Source: Leucobacter sp. UCMA 4100
GTDB taxonomy: Bacteria; Actinomycetota; Actinomycetes; Actinomycetales; Microbacteriaceae
Assembly: GCF_027853335.1 (NCBI RefSeq)
Contig: NZ_JAFEUS010000002.1
Coordinates: forward strand, 310,001 to 374,000
Direction: 5' to 3'
Length of the DNA: 64,000 bases
How positions within the stretch are numbered: position 1 is the first letter of the stretch; each line of letters begins with the position of its first letter. Below the pieces are notes generated by a model that was not told the DNA's origin, did not search any database, and was given only the letters and a program-made list of their open reading frames with translations. Positions 1 to 8,190 of the stretch are shown here, in pieces. Made by a program: the position numbers and the translations under genes.

Positions 1-50
1 CGCTTTCACCCGTGGGCGACGGCCTGCTCACGCTCACGCGCCGTCAGTAA
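1..50 (+). CDS. O-methyltransferase, C-terminal end (partial)
   Basis: Only the last 15 codons are in the window, read in the frame that starts at base 3 and ends in TAA at 48-50. The tail LSPVGDGLLTLTRRQ resembles the PVGDG-L end of family 3 SAM-dependent O-methyltransferases. A strong hairpin follows at 65-98, as expected for a real gene end. The call rests on a short match, so the family is probable rather than certain. Confidence 0.55.
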   Translation, partial: LSPVGDGLLTLTRRQ

Positions 51-64
51 GTACTCATGAAACG

Positions 65-98
65 CGAAAGCGGCCCAGATCACTCCGGGCCGCTTTCG
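65..98. terminator. Bidirectional terminator between convergent genes
   Basis: A perfect 12-bp stem (CGAAAGCGGCCC at 65-76 with GGGCCGCTTTCG at 87-98) and a 10-nt loop lie between the O-methyltransferase end on the plus strand and the DUF3117 gene on the minus strand. The stem ends in A/T-containing bases on both sides, so it can serve both genes. Confidence 0.8.
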
Positions 99-115
99 TC
101 AGATGGTTCTTGGGG

Positions 116-286
116 CTACTCGCCGATCACACCGGTGATCACCTTGCGAAGCTCAGCGGCTTCTTCGTCGTTAACCGATACCACGAGCCGCCCTCCGCCT
201 TCGAGGGGAACTCGCAGAACGATGACTCGACCCTCGCGCTCGGCTTCCATGGGTCCGTCTGTGGTCCTGGGTTTCATAGCCGCCAT
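116..286 (-). CDS. DUF3117 family small protein
   Basis: A 56-residue protein beginning MAAMKPRTTDGP and ending KVITGVIGE matches the actinobacterial DUF3117 family over its whole length, including the VVSVNDEEAAEL segment. The ATG at 284-286 is preceded by GAGGAGG at good spacing. No biochemical function is established for the family. It stands alone, convergent with the upstream methyltransferase gene and with its own terminator at 65-98. No cysteines or membrane segments are present, so it is expected to be cytoplasmic. The gene is too short to stand out in simple gene searches but is well supported by family likeness and its ribosome-binding site. Confidence 0.88.
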   Translation of the reverse strand: MAAMKPRTTDGPMEAEREGRVIVLRVPLEGGGRLVVSVNDEEAAELRKVITGVIGE

Positions 287-393
287 GTGGCCTCCTCTGT
301 TTCACGTGTAGGTCTCTATTATCCCGCGAATCGAGACGAACCGCTAACTTCCGGCCAAAATGTTACTGACTTGTTCGCTTGTCGACACGACAA

Positions 394-428
394 AGGGTGC
401 GGATCGAAGCGTTCTCGATCCACACCCT
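394..428 (-). terminator. Inverted repeat downstream of gltA
   Basis: A 14-bp stem with one mismatch (394-407 pairing with 415-428) and a 7-nt loop lies about 40 bases after the gltA stop codon. The minus-strand continuation is TTTGTCG, a weak U tract. It is a probable transcription end for gltA. Confidence 0.6.
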
Positions 429-469
429 CCGAGGCTCTTAAGCGGCGATGCCGTTCCCGAGCAAGTGGC

Positions 470-1762
470 TTAGCGGTCCAGGTGACGCTCTGGCGAGCCC
501 GTGTACAGCTGCTGCGGGCGACCAATCTTCGTGCCGAGATCGAGCCGCGCTTCACGCCAGTGGGCGATCCACCCGGGAAGGCGACCGATGGCAAAGAGCA
601 CGGTGAACATGCGGGTCGGGAACCCCATGGCCTTGTAGATGACGCCCGTATAGAAGTCGACGTTCGGGTAGAGGCGACGTTCCTGGAAGTACGAATCGTT
701 GAGCGCGATCTGTTCAAGCTCCTGCGCGAGGTCGAGCAGCGGATCGTTCACGCCGAGTTCGGCGAGCACGCGGCCGGCGCTCTCTTTCACGATGCGTGCG
801 CGGGGGTCGTAATTCTTGTAGACCCGGTGCCCGAAGCCCATGAGCTTCACGCCGTCTTCTTTGTTCTTGACCTTCTCGACGAACGAACGCACGCCCTCAC
901 CCGAGTCACGAATCTGGCCGAGCATATCGAGCACGGCCTCGTTTGCGCCGCCGTGAAGCGGGCCCGAGAGCGCGTTGATGCCGGCCGAAATCGACGAGAA
1001 GAGGTTCGCGCCGGTCGACCCCACAAGACGCACGGTCGAGGTCGAGGCGTTCTGCTCGTGATCAGCGTGCAGAATGAGCAGCTTATCGAGCGCGTCAACG
1101 AGCACGGGGTTGATCTCGTACTCTTCGGCCATCGTGCCGAAGTTCAGGCGCAGGAAGTTCTCGACGAAGCTGTGGTTGTTGTCGGGGTACAGGGTGGCCT
1201 GACCGATCGACTTCTTGTGTGCGTAGGCCGCGAGCACGGGAAGCTTCGCGAGCAGACGAATGGTGTTGACCTCGACGAACTCTTCAACACTCGTGTCGAG
1301 CGATGACTCGTAGTAGGTCGACATCACCTGCAGGCCGCCGGAGAGCGCCGCCATGGGATGCCCGGTGTGCGGCAGGCCTTCGAAGTAGTAGCGCATGTCT
1401 TCGTGCAACAGGGTGTGACGACGAATGTTGTCGTCAAAAGCCGTGAGCTCTGCGGGCGTTGGCATCTCGCCGTAGATGAGCAGGTAGGCAACCTCGAGAA
1501 AAGTCGACTGCTGCGCGAGCTCTTCGATCGGGTAGCCGCGGTACCGCAGGATTCCCTGGTCGCCATCGATGTAGGTGATGGCTGAGCGGGTCGAAGCGGT
1601 GTTAACAAAACCGTAATCGAGGGCGGTGAGCCCCGACTGTGCGGTCAGCTTACTTACGTCGATCGATGATCGGCCGTCGGTGGCCGGGAGGATGGGCAGC
1701 TCTGCTTCTCCACCCGGAAATGTGAGCTTCGCGGTACCTTGCCCCTGAGCGTTATTCGCCAC
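470..1762 (-). CDS. gltA: Citrate synthase
   Basis: Condenses oxaloacetate and acetyl-CoA to citrate at the head of the TCA cycle, in the cytoplasm. The 430-residue protein aligns in length and motifs with actinobacterial GltA2-type enzymes. The catalytic histidines appear in LHADHEQN and GFGHRVYKNYDPRA, the catalytic aspartate in NVDFYTG, and the PLHGGANEAV loop is intact. The start is uncertain. A TTG at 1781-1783 would add seven residues but has no ribosome-binding site. The GTG at 1760-1762 is preceded by GGAGA at good spacing, so it is preferred here. The gene is transcribed alone, with an inverted repeat after it at 394-428 and a 215-base upstream region shared with nothing divergent. 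Confidence 0.95.
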   Translation of the reverse strand: MANNAQGQGTAKLTFPGGEAELPILPATDGRSSIDVSKLTAQSGLTALDYGFVNTASTRSAITYIDGDQGILRYRGYPIEELAQQSTFLEVAYLLIYGEMPTPAELTAFDDNIRRHTLLHEDMRYYFEGLPHTGHPMAALSGGLQVMSTYYESSLDTSVEEFVEVNTIRLLAKLPVLAAYAHKKSIGQATLYPDNNHSFVENFLRLNFGTMAEEYEINPVLVDALDKLLILHADHEQNASTSTVRLVGSTGANLFSSISAGINALSGPLHGGANEAVLDMLGQIRDSGEGVRSFVEKVKNKEDGVKLMGFGHRVYKNYDPRARIVKESAGRVLAELGVNDPLLDLAQELEQIALNDSYFQERRLYPNVDFYTGVIYKAMGFPTRMFTVLFAIGRLPGWIAHWREARLDLGTKIGRPQQLYTGSPERHLDR

Positions 1763-1946
1763 GGCGTCTCCAATCTGCGCCAACTCACTTCGTGGTGGTT
1801 AGCGGCAATACGATGATTTCTCATCTACCTTAACCCGAAAATTCAATGAGCAGTGAATCGGAGTCGTTGAATGAACCCTACAGTTCAGATGGTTCGAAGC
1901 TGTACAAAGCGAATAATTGTCGCAACCCTCAATGATTCCATCTCGT

Positions 1947-1969
1947 CTGTGCACGTTGGCACAGTTTTT
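1947..1969 (+). terminator. Plus-strand intrinsic terminator in the gltA-fdxA gap
   Basis: CTGTGC (1947-1952), a 6-nt loop and GCACAG (1959-1964) are followed by TTTTT (1965-1969) on the plus strand. CTCGT (1942-1946) and ACGAG (1971-1975) can extend the pairing across the T run. Both neighbouring genes are on the minus strand, so this signal does not end an obvious gene. It may end an unannotated plus-strand transcript or block antisense reading into fdxA. Confidence 0.5.
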
Positions 1970-1977
1970 AACGAGGG

Positions 1978-2295
1978 CTAGGCCATTGGCGGCAGTTCGG
2001 CAACGATTGGGTGGTCGAAGTCGTAGGCCCCGACCTTGGCTGCACCGCCGGGCGAACCCACCTTGTCGAAAAACTCGACGTTGACGCGATAGTAGACTTC
2101 CCAGACCTCTGGGGTGTCATCTTCGTAGTAAATCGCTTCTACCGGGCACACGGGCTCGCAGGCACCGCAATCTACGCACTCGTCTGGGTGAATGTAGAGC
2201 ATACGTTCGCCCTCGTAGATGCAATCAACCGGGCATTCATCGATGCAAGCTCGGTCTTTGACATCAACACATGGCAAAGCAATAATGTACGTCAT
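1978..2295 (-). CDS. fdxA: Seven-iron ferredoxin (3Fe-4S/4Fe-4S)
   Basis: A 105-residue electron carrier of the FdxA type. The N-terminal cluster region CVDVKDRACIDECPVDCIYEG has the spacing typical of a 3Fe-4S site. CVDCGACEPVCPVEAIYYED carries a classic CxxCxxCxxxCP 4Fe-4S motif. The C-terminal half (from about residue 65) is the acidic extension usual in this family. The start at MTYIIALPC is chosen because GAAAGGGG lies upstream and because a longer frame reaching 2379 would run over the end of the neighbouring prepilin peptidase gene. No partner oxidoreductase is adjacent, so the redox partner is unknown. Confidence 0.95.
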   Translation of the reverse strand: MTYIIALPCVDVKDRACIDECPVDCIYEGERMLYIHPDECVDCGACEPVCPVEAIYYEDDTPEVWEVYYRVNVEFFDKVGSPGGAAKVGAYDFDHPIVAELPPMA

Positions 2296-2330
2296 TTCAT
2301 AGCCCCTTTCACTGGCGACGAGGTCAGCCT

Positions 2331-2795
2331 CTAGTGTACCGCCCCGAAAAGCGCGAACCCTGCACCAACGAGCATCCACGGGGCAAACGGGATCTTGCTT
2401 CGCGCTTTTGCGCGCCCAAACAGCAAGGCTACGGCCGCCGCAAGGCCACCCGCGAGAAACATGGCAAATCCGCCAACAATCACCGCACCATAGCCTCCAT
2501 AGAGCCCGAGTACTGAACCGAGGTAGCCGGCAAACTTCACGTCACCGCCGCCGAGGCTACCCCGCGAGGCAAGCGCGACAAGGTACCACACGGCGAAGAG
2601 CGCGAGACCACCAAGGACCGAGCGAATGAGCGGTGCGGCGGCAGATTCACCGAGCGCGGTTACGCCCGCCACCGCCCAGGCGAAAACCGTCGCCGGTAAC
2701 ACCAGGAGGTTCGGAATGCGCATCGTGCGCTGGTCAATGACCGCGATCGCAACAGCGATCACGGCAAGCACTGCCCCCAGCGCCCAGGCGATCAT
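2331..2795 (-). CDS. Prepilin-peptidase-like A24 membrane protein
   Basis: A 154-residue, highly hydrophobic protein with about five membrane segments. It shows the two aspartate motifs of the A24 aspartic peptidases: D-x5-IPN near residue 21 ([10 protein letters not shown]) and GGGDVKFAG near residue 83. It lacks the N-terminal cysteine-rich methylase domain of full-length PilD, as do the TadV/CpaA-type enzymes that process Flp pilins. No pilin or secretion gene is nearby. Its ATG overlaps the argB stop in an ATGA, so it is probably translated from the arginine operon mRNA. Whether it processes a pilin here cannot be told from the sequence. Confidence 0.8.
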   Translation of the reverse strand: MIAWALGAVLAVIAVAIAVIDQRTMRIPNLLVLPATVFAWAVAGVTALGESAAAPLIRSVLGGLALFAVWYLVALASRGSLGGGDVKFAGYLGSVLGLYGGYGAVIVGGFAMFLAGGLAAAVALLFGRAKARSKIPFAPWMLVGAGFALFGAVH

Positions 2796-3706
2796 GCCCC
2801 GTGGCTAGGGACAACCTCGGTGCCGATACCCGCTGCCGTGAGAATCTCGATGAGCAGCGAATGCGGCTTGCGCCCGTCAATGATCGCCGCCTTGGGCACA
2901 CCGTTTTGCACCGAGTCGAGGCAAGCCTGCATCTTCGGGATCATGCCGCTCTCGAGCTCAGGCATGAGCGCGATGAGCTCGTCGGTCGTGATCGATGAAA
3001 CGAGTGACGAGGTATCTGGCCAGTTCGCGTAAAGCCCCGCGACATCGGTAAGAATGACGAGTTTCTCGGCCCCGATCGCCTGAGCGAGGGCAGAGGCCGC
3101 CGCATCTGCGTTCACGTTGAGCGCCTCAGCCACGTCTTCGCCGTTGGGCGCGATTGATGACACGACTGGGATGAGTCCCCGGTCAATGAGCCCCAGCACG
3201 GCTTCTGGCCGCACATCAACCACGTCGCCGACGAGGCCCAGGTCGACTTCGCGCCCATCAACCAGTACCGGGCCCCGCTTCTCAGCGGTAAAGAGCCCGG
3301 CGTCTGCCCCGGCGAGCCCAGCGGCAAGCGGGCCGTGCTCGTTGATCCGGTCGACGAGTCCTGGGTTCACCTGCCCCGTGAGCACCATGCGCACGACGTC
3401 CATGGCTTCGGGCGTCGTCACACGGTAACCACCCTCAAAGGTGCTCTCGATGCCGAGCCTTTCGAGCATCGTGTTAATCTGTGGGCCGCCGCCGTGCACC
3501 ACCACCGGCTTCAGCCCGGCGTAGTGCAGGTACACAATGTCTTCGGCGAACGCGGTCATGAGCTCGTCAGAGACCATCGCGTTACCGCCAAATTTCACGA
3601 CGACAATCGCGCCACGAAACTTCTTCAACCATGTGAGCGACTCGATGAGCACCGCGGCTTTCTCAGCAGCGAGGTCTTGTTCGCGCTCGCGAACGCTACC
3701 CGTCAT
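2792..3706 (-). CDS. argB: Acetylglutamate kinase
   Basis: Phosphorylates N-acetylglutamate in the second step of arginine synthesis. The 304-residue protein has the amino-acid-kinase signatures [10 protein letters not shown] near residue 35, [10 protein letters not shown] near 69, [12 protein letters not shown] near 197 and the [13 protein letters not shown] substrate region near 253. The N-terminal 25-residue helix before the kinase core resembles that of arginine-inhibited hexameric enzymes, so feedback inhibition by arginine is possible (inference). It lies 11 bases after argJ with TAGGAAAG upstream of its ATG, and its stop overlaps the start of the prepilin-peptidase-like gene. Confidence 0.97.
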   Translation of the reverse strand: MTGSVREREQDLAAEKAAVLIESLTWLKKFRGAIVVVKFGGNAMVSDELMTAFAEDIVYLHYAGLKPVVVHGGGPQINTMLERLGIESTFEGGYRVTTPEAMDVVRMVLTGQVNPGLVDRINEHGPLAAGLAGADAGLFTAEKRGPVLVDGREVDLGLVGDVVDVRPEAVLGLIDRGLIPVVSSIAPNGEDVAEALNVNADAAASALAQAIGAEKLVILTDVAGLYANWPDTSSLVSSITTDELIALMPELESGMIPKMQACLDSVQNGVPKAAIIDGRKPHSLLIEILTAAGIGTEVVPSHGA

Positions 3707-3717
3707 GGGGTTCTTTC

Positions 3718-4875
3718 CTAACTCGAGTACGCGCTGTTTTCGTGCACGTATTCGTGGGTGAGATCGTTGGTTAAAATCGTTGCCGTGTGCTCGCCAGCCT
3801 TGAGGTCAATCAGCACGTGGGTGTTGCGAGGGGTCAGGTCACAGTCGTCAACCGGGCGGTCTGGAGCACCCTCACTGCACAGACGCACTCCGTTAAACGA
3901 GACGTCTACCTTGTACGGGTCAAAGTCGGCTTTCGTGGTGCCGATCGCAGCGAGCACGCGGCCCCAGTTCGGGTCGTTGCCAAAAATCGCGGCCTTGAAG
4001 AGGTTGTTGCGGGCAACGGCGCGGCCCACTTCTTCGGCGTCTTGCTCGTCAGCGGCGCCCACGACCTCGATATCAATGTCGTGGGTGGCTCCCTCGGCAT
4101 CGGCCTGGAGTTGCTTCGCAAGATCTCGCATCACCTCGGTGAGCGCTTCGGCGAATTGCACCTCATCGGCTTCGACGCCAGAGGCGCCAGAGGCCAGGAG
4201 CGTCACCTGGTCGTTCGTTGACATGCACCCGTCTGAATCAAGACGGTTGAAGCTGAGCTCAGAGCCCGTGGCAAGCGCGCGTTCGAGCGACTCGTTAGTC
4301 ATCACGGCATCGGTCGTAATGACCACAAGCATCGTAGCGAGACCAGGAGCGAGCATGCCAGCCCCCTTCGCAATGGCGGCGATGCGCCACCCCGCCTCGC
4401 TCTCGAAGAAACCGTTCTTTTCGACGCTGTCGGTCGTGAGAATCGCAGCAGCGGCGGTCTCATCGTCGTCAGACAGCTGGCCCACGAGGGTCGGAACGTT
4501 AGTCACGATCTTGTCGCGAAAGACCTGATCACCGGTGCCGATGAGTCCGGTCGAGCACACGAGTACCTCAGAAGACTCAAGCCCGAGCTCAGCCGCAGCC
4601 GCCTCAGCAGTGAGCCTTGAGGTGTCAAAACCAAAGTCACCGGTGAAACAGTTCGCACCGCCCGAGTTCAGCACGATCGCTCGCGGCGTTCGTGCGCGCA
4701 TCACCTGCTTTGACCAGAGAATCGGGTTTGCCTGCGCACGATTGCCCGTGAATACCACGGCCGCAGCGGGATGCGGCCCGTCATTCACGACGAGTGCGAG
4801 GTCTGGTTTGCCGGTCGATTTGAGCCCTACCGCGATTCCAGCAGAGCGAAACCCTGCCGCCTTGGTGACCGTCAC
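3718..4875 (-). CDS. argJ: Bifunctional glutamate N-acetyltransferase/ornithine acetyltransferase
   Basis: Recycles the acetyl group from acetylornithine to glutamate, and may also acetylate glutamate from acetyl-CoA. The 385-residue precursor shows the autocleavage region [20 protein letters not shown], where the Thr of ATML becomes the nucleophile and new N-terminus of the beta chain. The conserved end [12 protein letters not shown] is present. The start is a GTG at 4873-4875 behind AGGAAAGG. The gene lies 13 bases after argC and 11 before argB. With argJ present the cell runs the cyclic pathway, so a separate argA/argE is not required for ornithine release. Confidence 0.96.
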   Translation of the reverse strand: MTVTKAAGFRSAGIAVGLKSTGKPDLALVVNDGPHPAAAVVFTGNRAQANPILWSKQVMRARTPRAIVLNSGGANCFTGDFGFDTSRLTAEAAAAELGLESSEVLVCSTGLIGTGDQVFRDKIVTNVPTLVGQLSDDDETAAAAILTTDSVEKNGFFESEAGWRIAAIAKGAGMLAPGLATMLVVITTDAVMTNESLERALATGSELSFNRLDSDGCMSTNDQVTLLASGASGVEADEVQFAEALTEVMRDLAKQLQADAEGATHDIDIEVVGAADEQDAEEVGRAVARNNLFKAAIFGNDPNWGRVLAAIGTTKADFDPYKVDVSFNGVRLCSEGAPDRPVDDCDLTPRNTHVLIDLKAGEHTATILTNDLTHEYVHENSAYSS

Positions 4876-4888
4876 AGTGATTCCTTTC

Positions 4889-5938
4889 CTACGGCGCTAC
4901 GCCGTTAACGCTGAGGCCACTCGCTTCGGGAAGCCCTAGAGCAATGTTAGCCGACTGGATCGCGGCGCCAGCGGTTCCCTTCGCCAAATTGTCGAGCGCG
5001 GCAACAACCACCACCCTGCCGGCGGCCTCGTCAACGGCAAGCCCCATGAGGCAGGTGTTGGCGCCGAGGGTATCGGCGGTTCGCGGGAAAACGCCCTCGG
5101 GCAAGAGCCTCACGAAGTGCTCGTCTCCGTAGGCCGAGTTCCATGCCTCACGCACCTCGGCTGCGCTCACCCCCGCTTTCAACGGCGCCGTCGAGGTCGC
5201 AAGAATACCGCGGCTCATGGGCACCAGCACGGGCGTGAAGCTGAGGCTTGGGGTCTCGGGGGCACCAGCCCAGCGCAACGACTGCTGAATCTCGGGAATG
5301 TGCCGGTGCGATCCGCCAACCGAGTAGGGGTTCGCCGTGCCCATGAGCTCGGCCCCGAGCAGATGCTGCTTTGCGGCCTTGCCGGCACCCGAAGGCCCTA
5401 CAGCGAGCACGGTCACGAGGTCACGCGGCTCGATCACGCCGGCGGCAATGCCAGGTGCGAGCGAGAGCGCAACGGTCGAGGCATTGCAGCCCGGCGCCGC
5501 AATGTGGGTCGCTCCGGCCAGTTGCTCGCGCTGTTTCTGGCCCTCGCCAATGAGCAGCTCGGGAACCCCGTAGGTCCACGCGTCAAAGAACTCGCCGCCG
5601 TAAAAGGCATCCCAATCGGTCTGCGAGACGAGCCGGTGGTCGGCACCGCAGTCGATCACGAGTCGGGTGTTGGCAAGCTGCGCGCTCAGCGCACCCGAAG
5701 CGCCGTGCGGTAGCGCAAAGAACACGATGTCGTGTCCGTCGAGCACCTCGGCGGTGGTGGGCTGCAGCGTGAGGTGCGACAGCGAGAGCAGGTGCGGCTG
5801 CGACAGCGCCAGGGGTTGCCCAGCGGTCGAGTGCCCGGTCACGGTCACGACGTCGAAGTTCGGGTGCTCTGCGAGAAGCCTGAGCAGCTCGCCCCCCGCG
5901 TACCCACTCGCCCCTGCTACCGCTACCCGATACCGCAC
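4889..5938 (-). CDS. argC: N-acetyl-gamma-glutamyl-phosphate reductase
   Basis: Reduces acetylglutamyl phosphate to the semialdehyde with NADPH, the third step of arginine synthesis. The 349-residue protein begins with the Rossmann motif [16 protein letters not shown]. The catalytic cysteine lies in AAPGCNAST near residue 148, and the active-site histidine region is [10 protein letters not shown] near 209. It is the first gene of the argC-argJ-argB operon. The start is a GTG at 5936-5938 with GAGGAGG seven bases upstream. No ARG box or argR gene was recognised in the window. argD and argF are not here, and argG lies separately at 43-44.5 kb. Confidence 0.97.
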   Translation of the reverse strand: MRYRVAVAGASGYAGGELLRLLAEHPNFDVVTVTGHSTAGQPLALSQPHLLSLSHLTLQPTTAEVLDGHDIVFFALPHGASGALSAQLANTRLVIDCGADHRLVSQTDWDAFYGGEFFDAWTYGVPELLIGEGQKQREQLAGATHIAAPGCNASTVALSLAPGIAAGVIEPRDLVTVLAVGPSGAGKAAKQHLLGAELMGTANPYSVGGSHRHIPEIQQSLRWAGAPETPSLSFTPVLVPMSRGILATSTAPLKAGVSAAEVREAWNSAYGDEHFVRLLPEGVFPRTADTLGANTCLMGLAVDEAAGRVVVVAALDNLAKGTAGAAIQSANIALGLPEASGLSVNGVAP

Positions 5939-5977
5939 ACGTGCCTCCTCATAACCTGGCTGTTTCGCACCATTGTC

Positions 5978-7117
5978 TCACGAGGCGACCTCCTGGCGTT
6001 GTCTGGCTCGGCGAAGCCGGGCAACATGCCTGCGCAGTTCGCCGGCCCCCAGCAGCTCCGAGAGCGCAATTTGCAAGATGGGCGAGACCGGGCAGCCGAG
6101 GTCGCGTCGAACCGGTAAGAGCATCGTGCGGATCGACGCTGGCACAATGAGAAAGCCCGCCGCGAGGGTGAACGAGAGCGTCGCCGAGAAGCTTCCGAGT
6201 GTTGCGACGACACCTCGCTCGGGGTCATCAAGCGTCGCGAACGTTGGAAGCGGGGCACGGGTATAGCGTTGCTCACTGTCAAAGTCGTCTTCGATGAGCA
6301 TGACGCCGCGCTTGCTCGCCCACTCGAGGAGTTCGAGCCTACGTTTAAGGGGCATAAGGCCTCCCCCGGGAAACTGAAAGCTCGGGGTAATGATGATCGC
6401 GTCGAGAACCGCCTCTGGCAGCCCATCGACGAGAATGCCGTCGTCGTCTCCCGGGAGTGACACCGCGGTCGCACCATGCCGCTCGGCAACTTCCCGCAGT
6501 GATGCGGGCCCTTCGGCCTCGAAGCCGATGACGAGGCTGCGCCCTCTCGTCGTGCCGAGCGCCGTGAGAATGAGGCTGAGCCCCTCGCGAACCCCGGCGG
6601 TCACAAGCAGGTCGTTCGTGGAACGAACGGTGCCTCGCATCGCCCGCAGGTGCTCCGAGACCTGGTACAGCAGTTCGGGGTCGCCCTCGACCGGCATGGG
6701 GCGACCAATGCGCTCAGAAACGGCCGCTTTGCGCCACGCAGCACGCCACGCGGGCCTGGCACTGAGGTCGGCGATCGGCTTCGGCTGTTGGTGCGCCGGG
6801 TGAGCCGCACGCGCGCTCGGGACGCTCTGCGCAACCGGCGGCACGTAGTGGTGAATCTCGGTGAGACGTTCGTTCACGCGGGTACCAAGCCCCTGCCCCG
6901 ACGAGAAGTACCCCTCTGCGACGAGCTGCTCATACGCGGTCACGACGGTGCCGCGAGACACCCCGAGCCTCGCTGCGAGGTCGCGGGTTGGCGGCAGGCG
7001 GTCGCCGGGACGCAAGGCACCCGATTCGATTTCGTGGCGCAGGGCGAGCACCAGTTTCGCCGAGAGCGAGCCTGGTGTTTGCCGATCAAGCTGAATCACG
7101 AGTTCGACCTCTGACAC
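5978..7117 (-). CDS. pdxR: MocR/PdxR-type GntR regulator lacking the PLP lysine
   Basis: An N-terminal GntR winged helix-turn-helix (residues 10-80, with LPPTRDLAARLGVSRGTVV) is fused to a fold-type I aminotransferase-like domain (residues 120-375). The gene diverges from pdxS, the arrangement known for PdxR, which controls PLP synthesis. The aminotransferase domain is odd. The position normally read as SFSK-x-L is SFSATL (Ala312). The usual EDDYDSEFRY is EDDFDSEQRY, and the TPSHQFP-like motif is TPSFQFP. At 379 residues it is also shorter than the usual 450-500. It starts at GTG 7115-7117 with AAGGGG upstream. It may sense PLP non-covalently, sense another ligand, or act without one. Confidence 0.85.
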   Translation of the reverse strand: MSEVELVIQLDRQTPGSLSAKLVLALRHEIESGALRPGDRLPPTRDLAARLGVSRGTVVTAYEQLVAEGYFSSGQGLGTRVNERLTEIHHYVPPVAQSVPSARAAHPAHQQPKPIADLSARPAWRAAWRKAAVSERIGRPMPVEGDPELLYQVSEHLRAMRGTVRSTNDLLVTAGVREGLSLILTALGTTRGRSLVIGFEAEGPASLREVAERHGATAVSLPGDDDGILVDGLPEAVLDAIIITPSFQFPGGGLMPLKRRLELLEWASKRGVMLIEDDFDSEQRYTRAPLPTFATLDDPERGVVATLGSFSATLSFTLAAGFLIVPASIRTMLLPVRRDLGCPVSPILQIALSELLGAGELRRHVARLRRARQRQEVAS

Positions 7118-7127
7118 TTCAACCCCT

Positions 7128-7161
7128 TTGGTCTAATGATTTATTTCATTATTGGACTTTA
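7128..7161. promoter_or_regulatory. Candidate PdxR operator (direct repeats)
   Basis: TTGGTCTAA (7128-7136) and TTGGACTTTA (7152-7161) form an imperfect direct repeat 24 bases apart between pdxR and pdxS. They resemble the TGGWCTA core reported for actinobacterial PdxR sites. Direct rather than inverted repeats are typical for MocR-type regulators. Confidence 0.55.
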
Positions 7162-7180
7162 ATTTACACCAAGAGCCATT

Positions 7181-7192
7181 CATACTGCTCAT
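7181..7192 (+). promoter_or_regulatory. pdxS -10 box, leaderless start
   Basis: CATACT (7181-7186) lies six bases before the pdxS ATG, and no Shine-Dalgarno sequence is present. The spacing places the transcription start at the A of the ATG. No good -35 box is seen, which fits an activated promoter. Confidence 0.5.
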
Positions 7193-8113
7193 ATGACTAC
7201 CAAATACAGCAGTAATGCATTCGAATACACCCCATCAGCACTCGTGAAGCGCGGCGTTGCCGACAGCCTCAAGGGCGGCGTGATCATGGATGTCGTGACG
7301 CCGGAACAGGCCCGCATCGCCGAAGATTCGGGAGCGGTCGCCGTCATGGCCCTCGAGCGCGTTCCCGCCGACATTCGCGCGCAGGGCGGCGTCGCCCGCA
7401 TGTCGAGCCCCGACCTCATCGAGGGCATCATCGAGACCGTCGATATCCCGGTCATGGCGAAGGCCCGCATCGGTCACTTCGTCGAAGCGCAGGTGTTGGA
7501 GCACCTTGGCGTTGACTACATCGATGAGTCAGAGGTTCTCTCACCCGCCGACTACGCCCACCACATTGACAAGCAGGCCTTCAAGGTGCCTTTCGTGTGT
7601 GGCGCAACCCACCTCGCCGAGGCGCTTCGCCGCATCACCGAGGGCGCAGCGTTCATTCGCTCGAAGGGCGAGGCCGGCACGGGCGACGTTTCACAGGCCA
7701 CACAGCACATTCGCGTGATCCTCGCCGAGATCGCTGAACTGCACGCGAAGTACCAGTCGAACCCCGACGAGCTCTACGTCGCCGCGAAGGAGCTTCAGGC
7801 CCCCTACGAGCTCGTGCGCGAGGTCGCAGAGACCGGCAAGCTTCCCGTCACCCTCTTCACGGCGGGCGGCGTCGCGACCCCAGCAGACGCGGCAATGATG
7901 ATGCAGCTTGGTGCTGACGGAGTGTTCGTTGGCTCGGGCATCTTCAAGTCAGGAGACCCGGCAGCACGCGCTCGGGCGATCGTGAAGGCAACCGCACACT
8001 TCCAAGACCCGGCTGTCATCGCCGAAGCATCACGCGGGCTTGGCGAAGCCATGGTGGGCATCAACGTGAGTGACCTGCCGGCGCCGCACCGTCTGGCAGA
8101 GCGCGGCTGGTAA
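7193..8113 (+). CDS. pdxS: Pyridoxal 5'-phosphate synthase, PdxS lyase subunit
   Basis: Joins ribose 5-phosphate, glyceraldehyde 3-phosphate and ammonia into PLP. The 306-residue barrel protein has the catalytic lysines and phosphate-binding loops of the family: [17 protein letters not shown] near residue 23, [14 protein letters not shown] near 84, and [12 protein letters not shown] near 153. It would need the glutaminase PdxT for ammonia supply, but no pdxT follows; a terminator at 8129-8179 comes directly after. The partner is therefore elsewhere in the genome. The gene diverges from the pdxR-type regulator and appears to be translated from a leaderless mRNA. Confidence 0.97.
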   Translation: MTTKYSSNAFEYTPSALVKRGVADSLKGGVIMDVVTPEQARIAEDSGAVAVMALERVPADIRAQGGVARMSSPDLIEGIIETVDIPVMAKARIGHFVEAQVLEHLGVDYIDESEVLSPADYAHHIDKQAFKVPFVCGATHLAEALRRITEGAAFIRSKGEAGTGDVSQATQHIRVILAEIAELHAKYQSNPDELYVAAKELQAPYELVREVAETGKLPVTLFTAGGVATPADAAMMMQLGADGVFVGSGIFKSGDPAARARAIVKATAHFQDPAVIAEASRGLGEAMVGINVSDLPAPHRLAERGW

Positions 8114-8128
8114 GCACTGAGCACGTCC

Positions 8129-8179
8129 AGCAAAGGGGCGAGGCACGGCAGCACGATAGCCGCGCCTCGCCCCTTTGCT
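8129..8179. terminator. Terminator between pdxS and the hydratase gene
   Basis: A perfect 16-bp stem (8129-8144 with 8164-8179) and a 19-nt loop lie between two convergent genes. The stem carries AAA/TTT near its ends, so it can act in both directions. Confidence 0.8.
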
Positions 8180-8190
8180 TGGCGTGAGCC

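Noticed and set aside
110-1306. Long open frame on the plus strand opposite citrate synthase
   Set aside because: It is antisense to gltA. Its translation is rich in Arg, Val and His with no family likeness, and the long frame is a by-product of high GC.
2296-2379. Longer start for the ferredoxin
   Set aside because: It would overlap the prepilin-peptidase-like gene, and the family start MTYII has the better ribosome-binding site.
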